A stretch of 7,433 nucleotides of DNA from Lentisphaeria bacterium UBA1784 (GCA_002315455.1 DCGG01000083.1:21378-28810); one strand, 5' to 3'. Shown: positions 1-6,577, counted from the first letter of the stretch. Program-made: numbers and translations. The notes: generated from the letters alone by a model not told the origin.

Positions 1-1649
1 GTGATAGCCGGAGCCGCCGGAGCCGCCGGAGTGGCGGTTTGGGCAGGTTGGGCGTTTTGCTGGAGGATCTGCGCGGCCGCAGGGGTCACAGACTTGGCTT
101 GCGGATTCACGATTCGTGTCTGCGGGATTTGGCCGGAGGTCTGCTTTGTATCAATGGCGGCCTGATTCAGTTTAGCCGCGCCCAAGCCGGGGATGGATTC
201 CGGTTTCTGCTCCATGTTCTTGTAGTAATCCGCATTGTTGACGCCGACCGCCGAATCCAGCAGGGCCTTGGCGTTTTGGATGTTGATGAAACTGGACGCC
301 AGATTGGTCTCGGCTTCCACAAGGTCGCGCTGCGCTTCATTGAGACGGGTCAACTCGGTATTGCCGGCACGGTACTCGTCATCTACCAGATCCCGCTGCT
401 TTGCAGAGAGGTCCCGGGTCTGCTTGTACAACTTGGTGGTCCGGATGCTCTGCACATAGGATGCGTATGCGGTCCGGACCTCCTGTACGACGGAGAGCCA
501 CTGGTTGGCCACGTTGTAGTCCGCGACGGCGAAGGCTGCCTGATATTCCCGCATGGTGTTGTAGCGGATGAATCCGTTGAAGATCGTCCAGTCGGCGGTG
601 ATGCCGTATGAGAAATTGGGACCGTTGGAATAGGTGCGCTCGTCAACGGGGTGTCCATTGTTCTTGGCCGAGGTCGTGTAGGCAAAGGCCGCATATGCGT
701 TCACCGTGGGCGAATAGGCGCTGTAAGTCTGATAGACCTGATAGCGGGCGACTTCCAGCTGCTCGCGGTAAGCCTTCAGGTCGGAACGGTTTGCAAGAGC
801 CGTATCCAGGAAGATCTCAACGGCGGGAAGTTCGGTGAAATTGGATTTGAAATCCGTGGGGAAATGCACCGAATCCGGCAGAATGCCCGCAGGATATCCC
901 ATCAGCACGGCCAAGGCGTAGATGGCGGTCTCGTACTGATATTCCGCCGCGATCATGGAAACGTCGGCGTTGTTCATCAGAATCTCAAAGTTCAGGACGT
1001 CGCTGAGGGGGACGGCACCGGCTTCGAATTTGTAGCGGGTATCCTTCAGGGAGATCTTCTGGAAGTCCCGGTCTTCCTGCGCGATCCGGCGCTTTTCGAT
1101 GGCCAGCAGGACCTGATTGTACGCCTGTGCCACTGCAAGCATCAGGGTACGGCAGGCATCGCCTTCCATGTGTTTCTGATATTCCATGCTGTGCTTGGCG
1201 GCCAGCATCTTGAAGGTTCGGGCGAATCCGTCGAAGAGAAGCAAATTGGCGGTGACGGTCGTTTGGGTGGTGAAGGATTTGTCGCGGGTGACGGCTTCAT
1301 TGTTGTAGTAGGTCTGGTTGTAGTCGGCCGAATAAGAATTTTCCAGTCCGAACCCCGCCTTGATGGTGGGGGAGTAGGCGCCGATCGCCTGATAGTAGCG
1401 CATTCTGGCCGCGCTCACCGCATGATATGCGGAGAGGTAGGTCGGGTTGTTGATGAGGGCGATGCGCTGGGCATCCGACAGCGTCAACATGGAGAGCCCT
1501 TTGAAGAGTTCATCCCGTTCATCTTTCTCGCGCTGGGAATAGGAATCTCCCAGCACGGCGGCGGCGGGACGGGGATAATCATAACATCCGGAGAGCAGGG
1601 CCAAAGAGGCGACGGCCGCAAACACCGGCAAAAACAGTTTTCGATCCAT
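1..1649 (-). CDS. TolC-family outer-membrane efflux lipoprotein (C-terminus cut by window edge)
   Basis: Outer-membrane factor of a tripartite efflux or type I secretion system, forming the channel from periplasm to outside. The reading frame is open from an ATG at 1649 to the left edge (549 complete codons, no stop). The N-terminus has a lipoprotein signal: a hydrophobic stretch at residues 5-19, then lipobox L-S-G-C with Cys22 as the lipidated residue, as in OprM/CusC-type members. The TolC internal duplication is visible: an AYSPT motif at 91-95 recurs at 311-315, and a Y-x-F/R-A-G-x segment near 206-212 recurs near 426-430, each followed by an L..LN helix. The TolC fold seems to end near residue 475. 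Beyond it is a Gln/Pro/Ala-rich tail of more than 70 residues, longer than usual. An AGGAG ribosome-binding site lies 9 nt before the ATG. It follows the methyltransferase gene on the same strand but has its own promoter. No adaptor or pump gene is in the window. Confidence 0.9.
   Translation of the reverse strand, partial: MDRKLFLPVFAAVASLALLSGCYDYPRPAAAVLGDSYSQREKDERDELFKGLSMLTLSDAQRIALINNPTYLSAYHAVSAARMRYYQAIGAYSPTIKAGFGLENSYSADYNQTYYNNEAVTRDKSFTTQTTVTANLLLFDGFARTFKMLAAKHSMEYQKHMEGDACRTLMLAVAQAYNQVLLAIEKRRIAQEDRDFQKISLKDTRYKFEAGAVPLSDVLNFEILMNNADVSMIAAEYQYETAIYALAVLMGYPAGILPDSVHFPTDFKSNFTELPAVEIFLDTALANRSDLKAYREQLEVARYQVYQTYSAYSPTVNAYAAFAYTTSAKNNGHPVDERTYSNGPNFSYGITADWTIFNGFIRYNTMREYQAAFAVADYNVANQWLSVVQEVRTAYASYVQSIRTTKLYKQTRDLSAKQRDLVDDEYRAGNTELTRLNEAQRDLVEAETNLASSFINIQNAKALLDSAVGVNNADYYKNMEQKPESIPGLGAAKLNQAAIDTKQTSGQIPQTRIVNPQAKSVTPAAAQILQQNAQPAQTATPAAPAAPAI
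7..30. repeat. 9-bp tandem repeat in the tolC-like gene
   Basis: The 9-mer GCCGGAGCC occurs twice in tandem (7-15 and 16-24) and is followed by a partial third copy (25-30). On the minus strand it encodes Ala-Pro-Ala type triplets in the disordered tail of the TolC-like protein. The unit is a multiple of three, so changes in copy number would keep the frame. Confidence 0.75.
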
Positions 1650-1658
1650 GGATTTTTG

Positions 1659-1663
1659 CTCCT
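1659..1663 (-). promoter_or_regulatory. Ribosome-binding site of the tolC-like gene
   Basis: Minus-strand AGGAG lies 9 nt before the ATG at 1649. This supports that start, which also gives a complete lipoprotein signal peptide. Confidence 0.7.
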
Positions 1664-1726
1664 GATTTTTCACGTTTCCGCGCTTGTTCCGCAGAAATGC
1701 TGTCCTTATGCGTATAATTCTGCATT

Positions 1727-1755
1727 AATATAGCATTATTGTTTTGAAAAAGCAA
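1727..1755 (-). promoter_or_regulatory. Probable sigma70-like promoter for the tolC-like gene
   Basis: On the minus strand, a -35-like TTGCTT (1750-1755) is followed by a 17-nt spacer and a -10-like TATATT (1727-1732, five of six matches to TATAAT). Transcription would start near 1720, giving a 5' leader of about 70 nt before the ATG at 1649. The -35 box is weak (three of six matches), but spacing and position are good and the spacer is AT-rich, unlike the surrounding coding DNA. Confidence 0.5.
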
Positions 1756-1796
1756 ACGGATCTTTCCCGCCGCGGCTGGAGTTTCCCCGCTTTTTC
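1746..1796 (-). terminator. Possible weak terminator or inverted repeat after the methyltransferase gene
   Basis: A perfect 8-bp inverted repeat, GAAAAAGC / GCTTTTTC, has arms at 1789-1796 and 1746-1753, read on the minus strand about 25 nt after the methyltransferase stop. The loop is long (35 nt) and contains a small palindrome, GCCGCGGC, at 1769-1776. The A-arm/T-arm layout resembles the clear terminator at 6522-6558 but the structure is much weaker, and its distal arm overlaps the -35 box of the next promoter. Confidence 0.25.
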
Positions 1797-1820
1797 GTCT
1801 TTTGCCGGGCAGATGGAATT

Positions 1821-3002
1821 TCAGGCTTTCCGGGTCAGGCGGGATACGGTCTCGAAGTGAGCCGTCCCGGGGAACATGTCCAGAAGACCGCTTTCCACAA
1901 CGGAGTAGCCGGCTTTATCCAGCCGTTCCAAGTCCCGGCGCAGCGTGTCCGGAGCGCAGGAGACGTACAGGAGTCCCGCTGCACCGCTTCTGCCGATCAT
2001 CTGAATCATGTCCGGATGCAGTCCGCTGCGGGGCGGGTCCACCAGCACGATCCGGTCCTTCAGGCCCCCGGGATGATGAACAGCGTGCTTCAGATAGCGT
2101 GCCGCATCCTCGGCGAGGAAACGGCAACGCTCTCCGACGTTATGGGAAACTGCGTTGGTGCGGGCGCACTGGATCGCGGAACGGTCCAGCTCCACGCCGG
2201 TACAATGCAGTTCCGGGAGTGCTTCTGCGGCGGCAATGGAGAACACACCGGCGCCGCAGTAGAGTTCAAGAAGGTTCCGGCTCCCGAAATCCCCGAGCAT
2301 TTCCACGGTACGCCGGAGCAATTCCGCCGCAACGGGGATATTGGTCTGAAAGAAGGAGGTTTCCGGCACGGCAAAGATCCCGTGGCCGGGCAGTTCGTAG
2401 TGCAGAAGCCCTGCCGTTTTGTCATCGCCGCAACTGATCCGCACCCCTTCCGCTCCGGTGAAGCGGAACGTGACGGAGGCCGCATCTTCCGGCGGGGCGT
2501 AGGCTTTCAGCGCCTCATTGATGGCCTCTTTCGCGAGGGGACAGCGTTGGATCGGAACGATGGTCCGGTTATCCCAACCCCGGTAGCCGAGTATGGCGCA
2601 TCCGGCCTGATCGGTATCGACTGCAAGCTTGATGCGGTTGCGGTTTCCGAATCTGTCCGGCGCGGGAAAGGGCGGACGGATCCGATCCGGCCGGACCAGA
2701 CCGCCCAGGGTGAGGAAATGGACCAGTTGCTTCTGCTTGGCCTCCAACTCCTCCCCGTAGGTGCAGTGCAAATAGGAGCATCCGGGGCAGGCCCCGAAGT
2801 GAGGACATTCCGGCGGGATTCGGGAGGGCGAAGGGGTCAGTATCTGCTCCAGATCCGCACGGACGAAGGAGCGTTTCTCCTCCCGGATGCGGATGACGAT
2901 CCGCTCTCCGGGCAGCGCGCCGCGGACAAAGGCGATCCTGCCGTCTTCCAGGCGCCCGACGGCTTCTCCGCCGAAGGCAAGGTCATGTATTGTAATCTCC
3001 AA
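1821..3002 (-). CDS. TRAM-domain RNA (uracil-C5) methyltransferase, RlmD/TrmA family
   Basis: SAM-dependent enzyme that methylates C5 of a uridine in rRNA or tRNA in the cytoplasm. The protein is 393 residues. Residues 1-55 form a TRAM-type RNA-binding domain (LAFGGEAVGR...). Next come the likely Fe-S cysteines, C66-x5-C72-x2-C75, with the fourth probably C154 in QRCPL; C80 is an additional nearby Cys. The methyltransferase core shows FFQTN (217-221), SAM loop ELYCGAGVFS (246-255), DPPRSGLHP (322-330) and the catalytic-cysteine motif YVSCAP with C349. The likely catalytic base is E384 in HFETV. The Fe-S cluster favours RlmD (RumA)-type enzymes over TrmA, but the substrate (23S U1939, U747 or tRNA U54) cannot be fixed from sequence. 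SCAP is a variant of the usual SCNP/SCDP. The start is TTG, supported by AGGAG 9 nt upstream; the nearest upstream ATG is out of frame. Confidence 0.92.
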   Translation of the reverse strand: MEITIHDLAFGGEAVGRLEDGRIAFVRGALPGERIVIRIREEKRSFVRADLEQILTPSPSRIPPECPHFGACPGCSYLHCTYGEELEAKQKQLVHFLTLGGLVRPDRIRPPFPAPDRFGNRNRIKLAVDTDQAGCAILGYRGWDNRTIVPIQRCPLAKEAINEALKAYAPPEDAASVTFRFTGAEGVRISCGDDKTAGLLHYELPGHGIFAVPETSFFQTNIPVAAELLRRTVEMLGDFGSRNLLELYCGAGVFSIAAAEALPELHCTGVELDRSAIQCARTNAVSHNVGERCRFLAEDAARYLKHAVHHPGGLKDRIVLVDPPRSGLHPDMIQMIGRSGAAGLLYVSCAPDTLRRDLERLDKAGYSVVESGLLDMFPGTAHFETVSRLTRKA

Positions 3003-3011
3003 TTCGCTTTT

Positions 3012-3016
3012 CTCCT
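3012..3016 (-). promoter_or_regulatory. Ribosome-binding site that supports a TTG start
   Basis: Minus-strand AGGAG lies 9 nt before the TTG at 3000-3002. That TTG begins exactly at the TRAM domain. The ATG about 28 nt upstream is out of frame, so TTG is the best-supported initiation codon. The spacing matches that of the tolC-like gene. Confidence 0.65.
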
Positions 3017-3085
3017 GCTCCCGAAGCCATGTTCTGCAAGCAGGCAGAAGACGGTTTCTGGCCGTAATCGATATTGCTTGCGCCT

Positions 3086-3114
3086 ACTATACTGATAAAA
3101 GCGTTAATTTACAA
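3086..3114 (-). promoter_or_regulatory. Probable sigma70-like promoter for the methyltransferase gene
   Basis: On the minus strand, TTGTAA (3109-3114) is followed by exactly 17 nt and TATAGT (3086-3091, five of six matches to consensus). Transcription would start near 3079, leaving a leader of about 77 nt. The region is clearly AT-richer than the flanking genes. Confidence 0.6.
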
Positions 3115-3129
3115 GAGGAAAAACTTGTA
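3110..3129. repeat. Inverted repeat spanning the two divergent -35 boxes
   Basis: TACAAG (3110-3115) and CTTGTA (3124-3129) form a perfect 6-bp inverted repeat with an 8-nt A-rich spacer. Each arm overlaps the -35 box of one of the two divergent promoters. The symmetry may simply reflect two similar -35 sequences facing away from each other, or it may be an operator. Confidence 0.45.
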
Positions 3130-3152
3130 TTTTCGGGAAAGCAGTCTATATT
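3125..3152 (+). promoter_or_regulatory. Probable sigma70-like promoter for the parvulin-kinase operon
   Basis: TTGTAT (3125-3130), a 16-nt spacer, then TATATT (3147-3152, five of six matches to the -10 consensus). Transcription would start near 3159, about 87 nt before the chosen ATG at 3246. No other promoter-like sequence appears closer to the gene. Confidence 0.5.
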
Positions 3153-3232
3153 TTATGGAATGTTTCTTTCCGTGCCGCGGCTGACTTTTCGGGAGATGTG
3201 CCGGCGGAGCGGAGAATCCGCAGAAAAGAGCG

Positions 3233-3237
3233 AAGGA
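3233..3237 (+). promoter_or_regulatory. Ribosome-binding site that decides the parvulin-like start
   Basis: AAGGA at 3233-3237 is 8 nt before the ATG at 3246 but only 2 nt before the in-frame ATG at 3240. It lies downstream of the longer GTG start at 3198. This favours 3246, which also gives a conventional signal peptide. Confidence 0.6.
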
Positions 3238-3245
3238 TAATGCGA

Positions 3246-4226
3246 ATGATCCGGACAATACTGATATTTTTTACGATGACGGCGGTGGGGGTCGCCGCCT
3301 TGGGCGCCGACAAGGCTCCTGCGGCGATGAATGCGGTCCTCGCTTCGGTCAATGGCGAGGGGATCACCTTGGAGGAGATCCTGCCCATGACCCGCGCCTT
3401 GGAAAATCAGGCCGCCGCCGCCTATTCGGGCCCTCAGTTGACGCAGGCGGTATTGCGCTTCCGAAAGGATGCCCTCGACACCATCATCGACCGCAAACTG
3501 ATGGTCGCGGACTACAGGGAAAGGGAATTCCGGGTGACAGAGCGCGACATCGAATCGGAACTGGATGAGATGGCCGAACGGTCCGGTCACCGCTCCCGCG
3601 GGGAGTTCATCCGCAAACTCCGTGAGGATGGCACTTCGATTGAGGAGGTCCGCAAGGACGTCGAGGAGCGGATCATCTGTCAGGTGATGATTTTTCAAAT
3701 CAGCCATATGGAAAACTTCATCACTCCGGAGGACGTTTACAAGTATTATCAGGAGCACATGGCCGATTTCGCCACGCCGGAGAGCGTGGAACTGGCCATG
3801 ATCCAGTTGCCTGCCGCCGGAGAAAATGCGTTGCAGGTCCAGCAGGAAGTCAGGGAGGTGTTGAAGCATTCTCCGGAAAAGTTCGGACAGCTCGCCGCCA
3901 GTTTTTCCACCGGACCCGCCCGGGAGAACGGCGGATCGCTGGGACGCATCGCCGTGAAACGGATCCGTCCGGATTTTTCCGCCGCCCTCCGCGAGGGGAT
4001 CCAGGAGGGAAAGGTCTATGGTCCCATCACCACGCCGGAAGGGATTATCTGGTTGAAAATTCTCAAGCATTATCCGCCGGAGGAGGTGGATTTCGCCGCG
4101 CTTTCCCCCCGGATCCGCCGGGAGATGGAGCAGAGACAGCGGGAGAAAAGCATGAGGGCATACACCAACCGTTTGCGGAAAAATGCGATCATTCGATACT
4201 ACTTTGATCAGGATGTCAATAAATGA
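3246..4226 (+). CDS. Exported SurA/parvulin-like chaperone with degenerate PPIase active site
   Basis: Predicted periplasmic folding factor of the SurA/PrsA/PpiC type, 326 residues from the ATG at 3246. Residues 1-21 form a signal peptide (MIRTILIFF hydrophobic core, cleavage near LGA-DK). Residues about 30-165 resemble the SurA N-terminal domain: a VNGEGITLEEI start, ALDTIIDRKLMVADY and a helical RKLREDGTSIEEVRKDV segment. Residues about 176-276 are a parvulin rotamase domain with the typical F-x-Q-L-A-x-S-F-S-T-G-P-A-x-E-N-G-G-S-L-G loop. Both histidines usually found in parvulin active sites are absent: the first strand reads ELAMIQL where RHIL is usual, and the last reads EGIIWLKIL where GYHIIKV is usual. 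It may therefore act as a chaperone without isomerase activity. A charged helix (286-312) closes the protein. Longer starts at 3198 (GTG) or 3240 are possible but fit the ribosome-binding site less well. Its stop overlaps the kinase start (ATGA). Confidence 0.85.
   Translation: MIRTILIFFTMTAVGVAALGADKAPAAMNAVLASVNGEGITLEEILPMTRALENQAAAAYSGPQLTQAVLRFRKDALDTIIDRKLMVADYREREFRVTERDIESELDEMAERSGHRSRGEFIRKLREDGTSIEEVRKDVEERIICQVMIFQISHMENFITPEDVYKYYQEHMADFATPESVELAMIQLPAAGENALQVQQEVREVLKHSPEKFGQLAASFSTGPARENGGSLGRIAVKRIRPDFSAALREGIQEGKVYGPITTPEGIIWLKILKHYPPEEVDFAALSPRIRREMEQRQREKSMRAYTNRLRKNAIIRYYFDQDVNK
4210..4213 (+). promoter_or_regulatory. Ribosome-binding site of the kinase gene inside the parvulin-like gene
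   Basis: AGGA lies 9 nt before the ATG at 4223, within the last codons of the upstream gene. With the ATGA stop-start overlap, it suggests translational coupling of the two proteins. Confidence 0.5.
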
Positions 4227-6502
4227 AGCTCTATTGTCAAAAATGTCAGAAGGTCTTTGAGGTCGATCATCCCTCCGGGGAGGATCTTGCCAGTTGTCCG
4301 CATTGTCAGGAACTGCAGCCGTTCCCGGAGAGCGTGACTTCTCCCGGTTCTGTGATCGGAGATTTTCTGATCCAGAAATTCATCAGCCGCGGAGGTATGG
4401 GCGAGGTTCTGCTCGCACAGCAGATTTCGCTGGACCGTCCGGTGGCGTTGAAGGTCATTCAGGGTAAGTTCGCAAACGACAGGGATTACGTGGACAGCCT
4501 CGTCCGGGAGGCCCGCGCCGCCGCCAAGATCAGCCATCCCAACGTGGTCCAGGCCTATGCCGTTGGACAGGATGACGGACTCTTCTATTTCGCCATGGAG
4601 TACATCAAGGGTGAGACCTGCAAGCAACTGCTGAAGCGCGAAAAAGTGATGGATTTCAACCTTGCGGCCAAGGTGATCTGCGAGATTGCCCGTGCGCTGA
4701 ATGCCATTTGGACGGAACAGCGCATGGTCCATCACGATATCAAGCCGGACAACATCATGCTGGATGCCCGGGGCGTGGCGAAACTGGCGGATTTGGGACT
4801 TGCCCAGCGTTCCGGCACGGAGAATACCGATGGCGATGAGGTCCTCGGAACTCCGCAATACATTAGTCCCGAACAACTCACCGGCATTCCTACCGACGTC
4901 CGCAGTGACTTGTACAGCCTCGGCGCGACCTTTTTTCAGTTCGTGACCGGACGCTTCCCCTATGTGGCGGAGACGCCGGCGGAAACGGCAAAACTCCACG
5001 TCCTCGGTACCTTGGAACCGCCAAAAAGCGTCAATCCGGACGTGCCGGACGTGTTGAACAACATCATCATGAAGATGATGGCGAAGGATCCGGCAGAGCG
5101 TTATCAGAGCCCTGAACCTCTGATCAAAGCCCTGGAACTCTTCCTTTCCCAGCGGCCCGTGGATGCGGAATCCGCAGCGATCCCGAAGATGAAACTTTTC
5201 CGCAAAACGGGAGCGTCCGCTTCCGCCGGCCGGGGAAAGACCAAGGCCAAACCGGATGCCGCGTCTGTGCCGGCTCCGCAGGATGGCGGCGCGTTCGACC
5301 CGGTCCCTGTGGTTCCGGAGGATGGCAAGACGATTGCAGACAGCGCTTCGGAAGGGGAGGCGGCGGAGGTCTCCGAGGCGCCCGTCAAAAAACATTTCTC
5401 CATCCATAAGTTGATCCGTCCGATGATGACGCTGGTCTTTATCGGCATTCTCTGCGTTGGAGGCGTTTTCTGCTGGAAATTCTTCGGCACCGCCAAGAAA
5501 GAACTGCCGCCGGTGGGGCGGATCGCCTCCGATGCTGTCCGGCCGGACTTCCAGAAACAGGTCGGGGCCTTCGTCATGGAACTTTACAACACCAATGCTC
5601 CGGAGAAAACGATAAGCGACGTCCTCGCTTTTCTGAACTCTCCCGAGGGGACGCCCAGAAACGTTGCGGAGCGGAAACTCCTTGCCGATCTCTACGTCGC
5701 GTTTGCCCAGTTGGATGAGAGCCATTGTTTCGCTCCTGCCCGGGAAAAGGCACATGCCGCTTATCTGGCCGATCTGAAGGTCCGGATGCAGGCACAGCAG
5801 AAGGCGGATGCTGCCGCAGAGGCGAAGGCCAAAGTCGCGGCCGCCCGCGCCGCCGCAGAGGCGGAGGAAGCCAGAGCCGTTGCCGAACGTCTCCGACAGA
5901 AAGAACAGCAGATGCACAAACGCATCGCCGCGCTCCAGAAGGAGTTGGACCGTTACTGCACAGGGATGCTGACCGGTTTCTATGCCAGCCTCGCCGGTGA
6001 CAATGCGGCGCTCCGTACTGCCATCGAGGCGGCGGACCGCTACCTGCCCTCCAGTATTCACTCCACGAAGGAGGAACAGGCGATGCTCCATCGTTTCCAG
6101 CTTTGGAAAAAACAGCTTCCCGTCGAAGCGAAGGTGCAGAAGGAATTTCTGTGGGCGTTGAAACTCATTGATCATGCCAACGGCATCATTTTCACCCCGG
6201 ATGGGCACACTCCTGCGACCCTTGTGGCGGTGACGCCGGAACGGGTCCGTTATCGGCTCCGGGATGAGATCCGGGACGTTTCGTGGGAACAACTTCCCGA
6301 GAGTGCCCGGCATCAGCTGGTGAAGGTTTTGAGCCGCCGCATGAAGCAGGACGACGTCCGATTCCGATTGGCGCTCTCCAGCCGTCAATTTCAACTTCTG
6401 CATGCCAACGAGGTCCCGGCCGGATTCTGGCGGGACGTTTTCCCCGACCTGATCCGGGTCGTCCGCAACTTGAATGGCAGCGCCCAGCCGAGCGAAAAAT
6501 AG
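4223..6502 (+). CDS. Transmembrane Hanks-type Ser/Thr protein kinase with N-terminal zinc ribbon
   Basis: Signal-transducing protein kinase of 759 residues. Domains in order: zinc ribbon C5-x2-C8...C25-x2-C28 (similar to MJ0042-type fingers); kinase domain about 46-310; Pro/Ala/Ser-rich linker 311-395; one membrane helix about 399-420 (MMTLVFIGILCVGGVFCW); extracytoplasmic region 421-759. Kinase motifs: glycine loop S55-R-G-G-M-G60, lysine K77 in VALK, alpha-C glutamate E96, catalytic loop H170-H-D-I-K-P-D-N177, DLG at 190-192 (in place of DFG), SPE at 215-217, and DLYSLG at 229-234. D172, K174, N177 and D190 are all present, so it should be active, but the HRD arginine is His171. The outer part has an Ala/Glu/Lys/Gln-rich coiled coil at about 515-577 and a C-terminal domain (about 580-750) I do not recognise; there are no PASTA, TPR or WD repeats. 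It overlaps the parvulin-like gene by 4 bp and is probably co-expressed with it. Confidence 0.93.
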   Translation: MKLYCQKCQKVFEVDHPSGEDLASCPHCQELQPFPESVTSPGSVIGDFLIQKFISRGGMGEVLLAQQISLDRPVALKVIQGKFANDRDYVDSLVREARAAAKISHPNVVQAYAVGQDDGLFYFAMEYIKGETCKQLLKREKVMDFNLAAKVICEIARALNAIWTEQRMVHHDIKPDNIMLDARGVAKLADLGLAQRSGTENTDGDEVLGTPQYISPEQLTGIPTDVRSDLYSLGATFFQFVTGRFPYVAETPAETAKLHVLGTLEPPKSVNPDVPDVLNNIIMKMMAKDPAERYQSPEPLIKALELFLSQRPVDAESAAIPKMKLFRKTGASASAGRGKTKAKPDAASVPAPQDGGAFDPVPVVPEDGKTIADSASEGEAAEVSEAPVKKHFSIHKLIRPMMTLVFIGILCVGGVFCWKFFGTAKKELPPVGRIASDAVRPDFQKQVGAFVMELYNTNAPEKTISDVLAFLNSPEGTPRNVAERKLLADLYVAFAQLDESHCFAPAREKAHAAYLADLKVRMQAQQKADAAAEAKAKVAAARAAAEAEEARAVAERLRQKEQQMHKRIAALQKELDRYCTGMLTGFYASLAGDNAALRTAIEAADRYLPSSIHSTKEEQAMLHRFQLWKKQLPVEAKVQKEFLWALKLIDHANGIIFTPDGHTPATLVAVTPERVRYRLRDEIRDVSWEQLPESARHQLVKVLSRRMKQDDVRFRLALSSRQFQLLHANEVPAGFWRDVFPDLIRVVRNLNGSAQPSEK

Positions 6503-6521
6503 TCCGGGCTGGCTCAAAAAG

Positions 6522-6558
6522 AAAAAAGCCGTCGGTGCTTCTGCATCGGCGGCTTTTT
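6522..6558. terminator. Bidirectional intrinsic terminator between convergent genes
   Basis: An 11-bp stem, GCCGTCGGTGC (6528-6538) with GCATCGGCGGC (6543-6553), contains two G-T wobbles and a TTCT loop (6539-6542). It is flanked by six A (6522-6527) and five T (6554-6558), so it works in both directions. It sits 20 nt after the kinase stop (plus strand) and 20 nt after the propeller gene stop (minus strand), almost exactly midway, so it should end both transcripts. Confidence 0.88.
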
Positions 6559-6577
6559 CGTACGCCAGGACCAGGGA

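Noticed and set aside
1713..1718. TATAAT on the plus strand
   Set aside because: It has no suitable -35 box at 16-18 nt and no plus-strand gene downstream, so it is probably chance in an AT-rich gap.
651..1733. 360-codon plus-strand frame (and another at 39-611) over the tolC-like gene
   Set aside because: Both are in the same codon-opposite register to a clear TolC-family lipoprotein gene, and the translations show no recognisable domain.
1769..1776. GCCGCGGC palindrome, also present at 3174-3181, as a possible shared regulator site
   Set aside because: An 8-bp GC palindrome is expected by chance in GC-rich DNA, and the two copies sit differently relative to the promoters.
1857..3095. 412-codon plus-strand frame over the methyltransferase gene
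   Set aside because: It is a codon-opposite shadow of a gene with every RlmD/TrmA motif.
3198..3245. Longer GTG start for the parvulin-like protein
   Set aside because: It adds 16 Arg-rich residues before the signal peptide and places the AAGGA ribosome-binding site inside the gene. The ATG at 3246 fits better.
3153..4070. 305-codon minus-strand frame over the parvulin-like gene
   Set aside because: It is a codon-opposite shadow, and it would run across the plus-strand leader of a well-supported gene.
4208..6517. 769-codon open frame antisense to the whole kinase gene
   Set aside because: Its codons lie exactly opposite the kinase codons. In that register stops arise only from TTA, CTA and TCA sense codons, which this GC-rich genome avoids. 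The translation is rich in His, Arg and Gly and has no domain pattern, while the kinase on the other strand is unmistakable.
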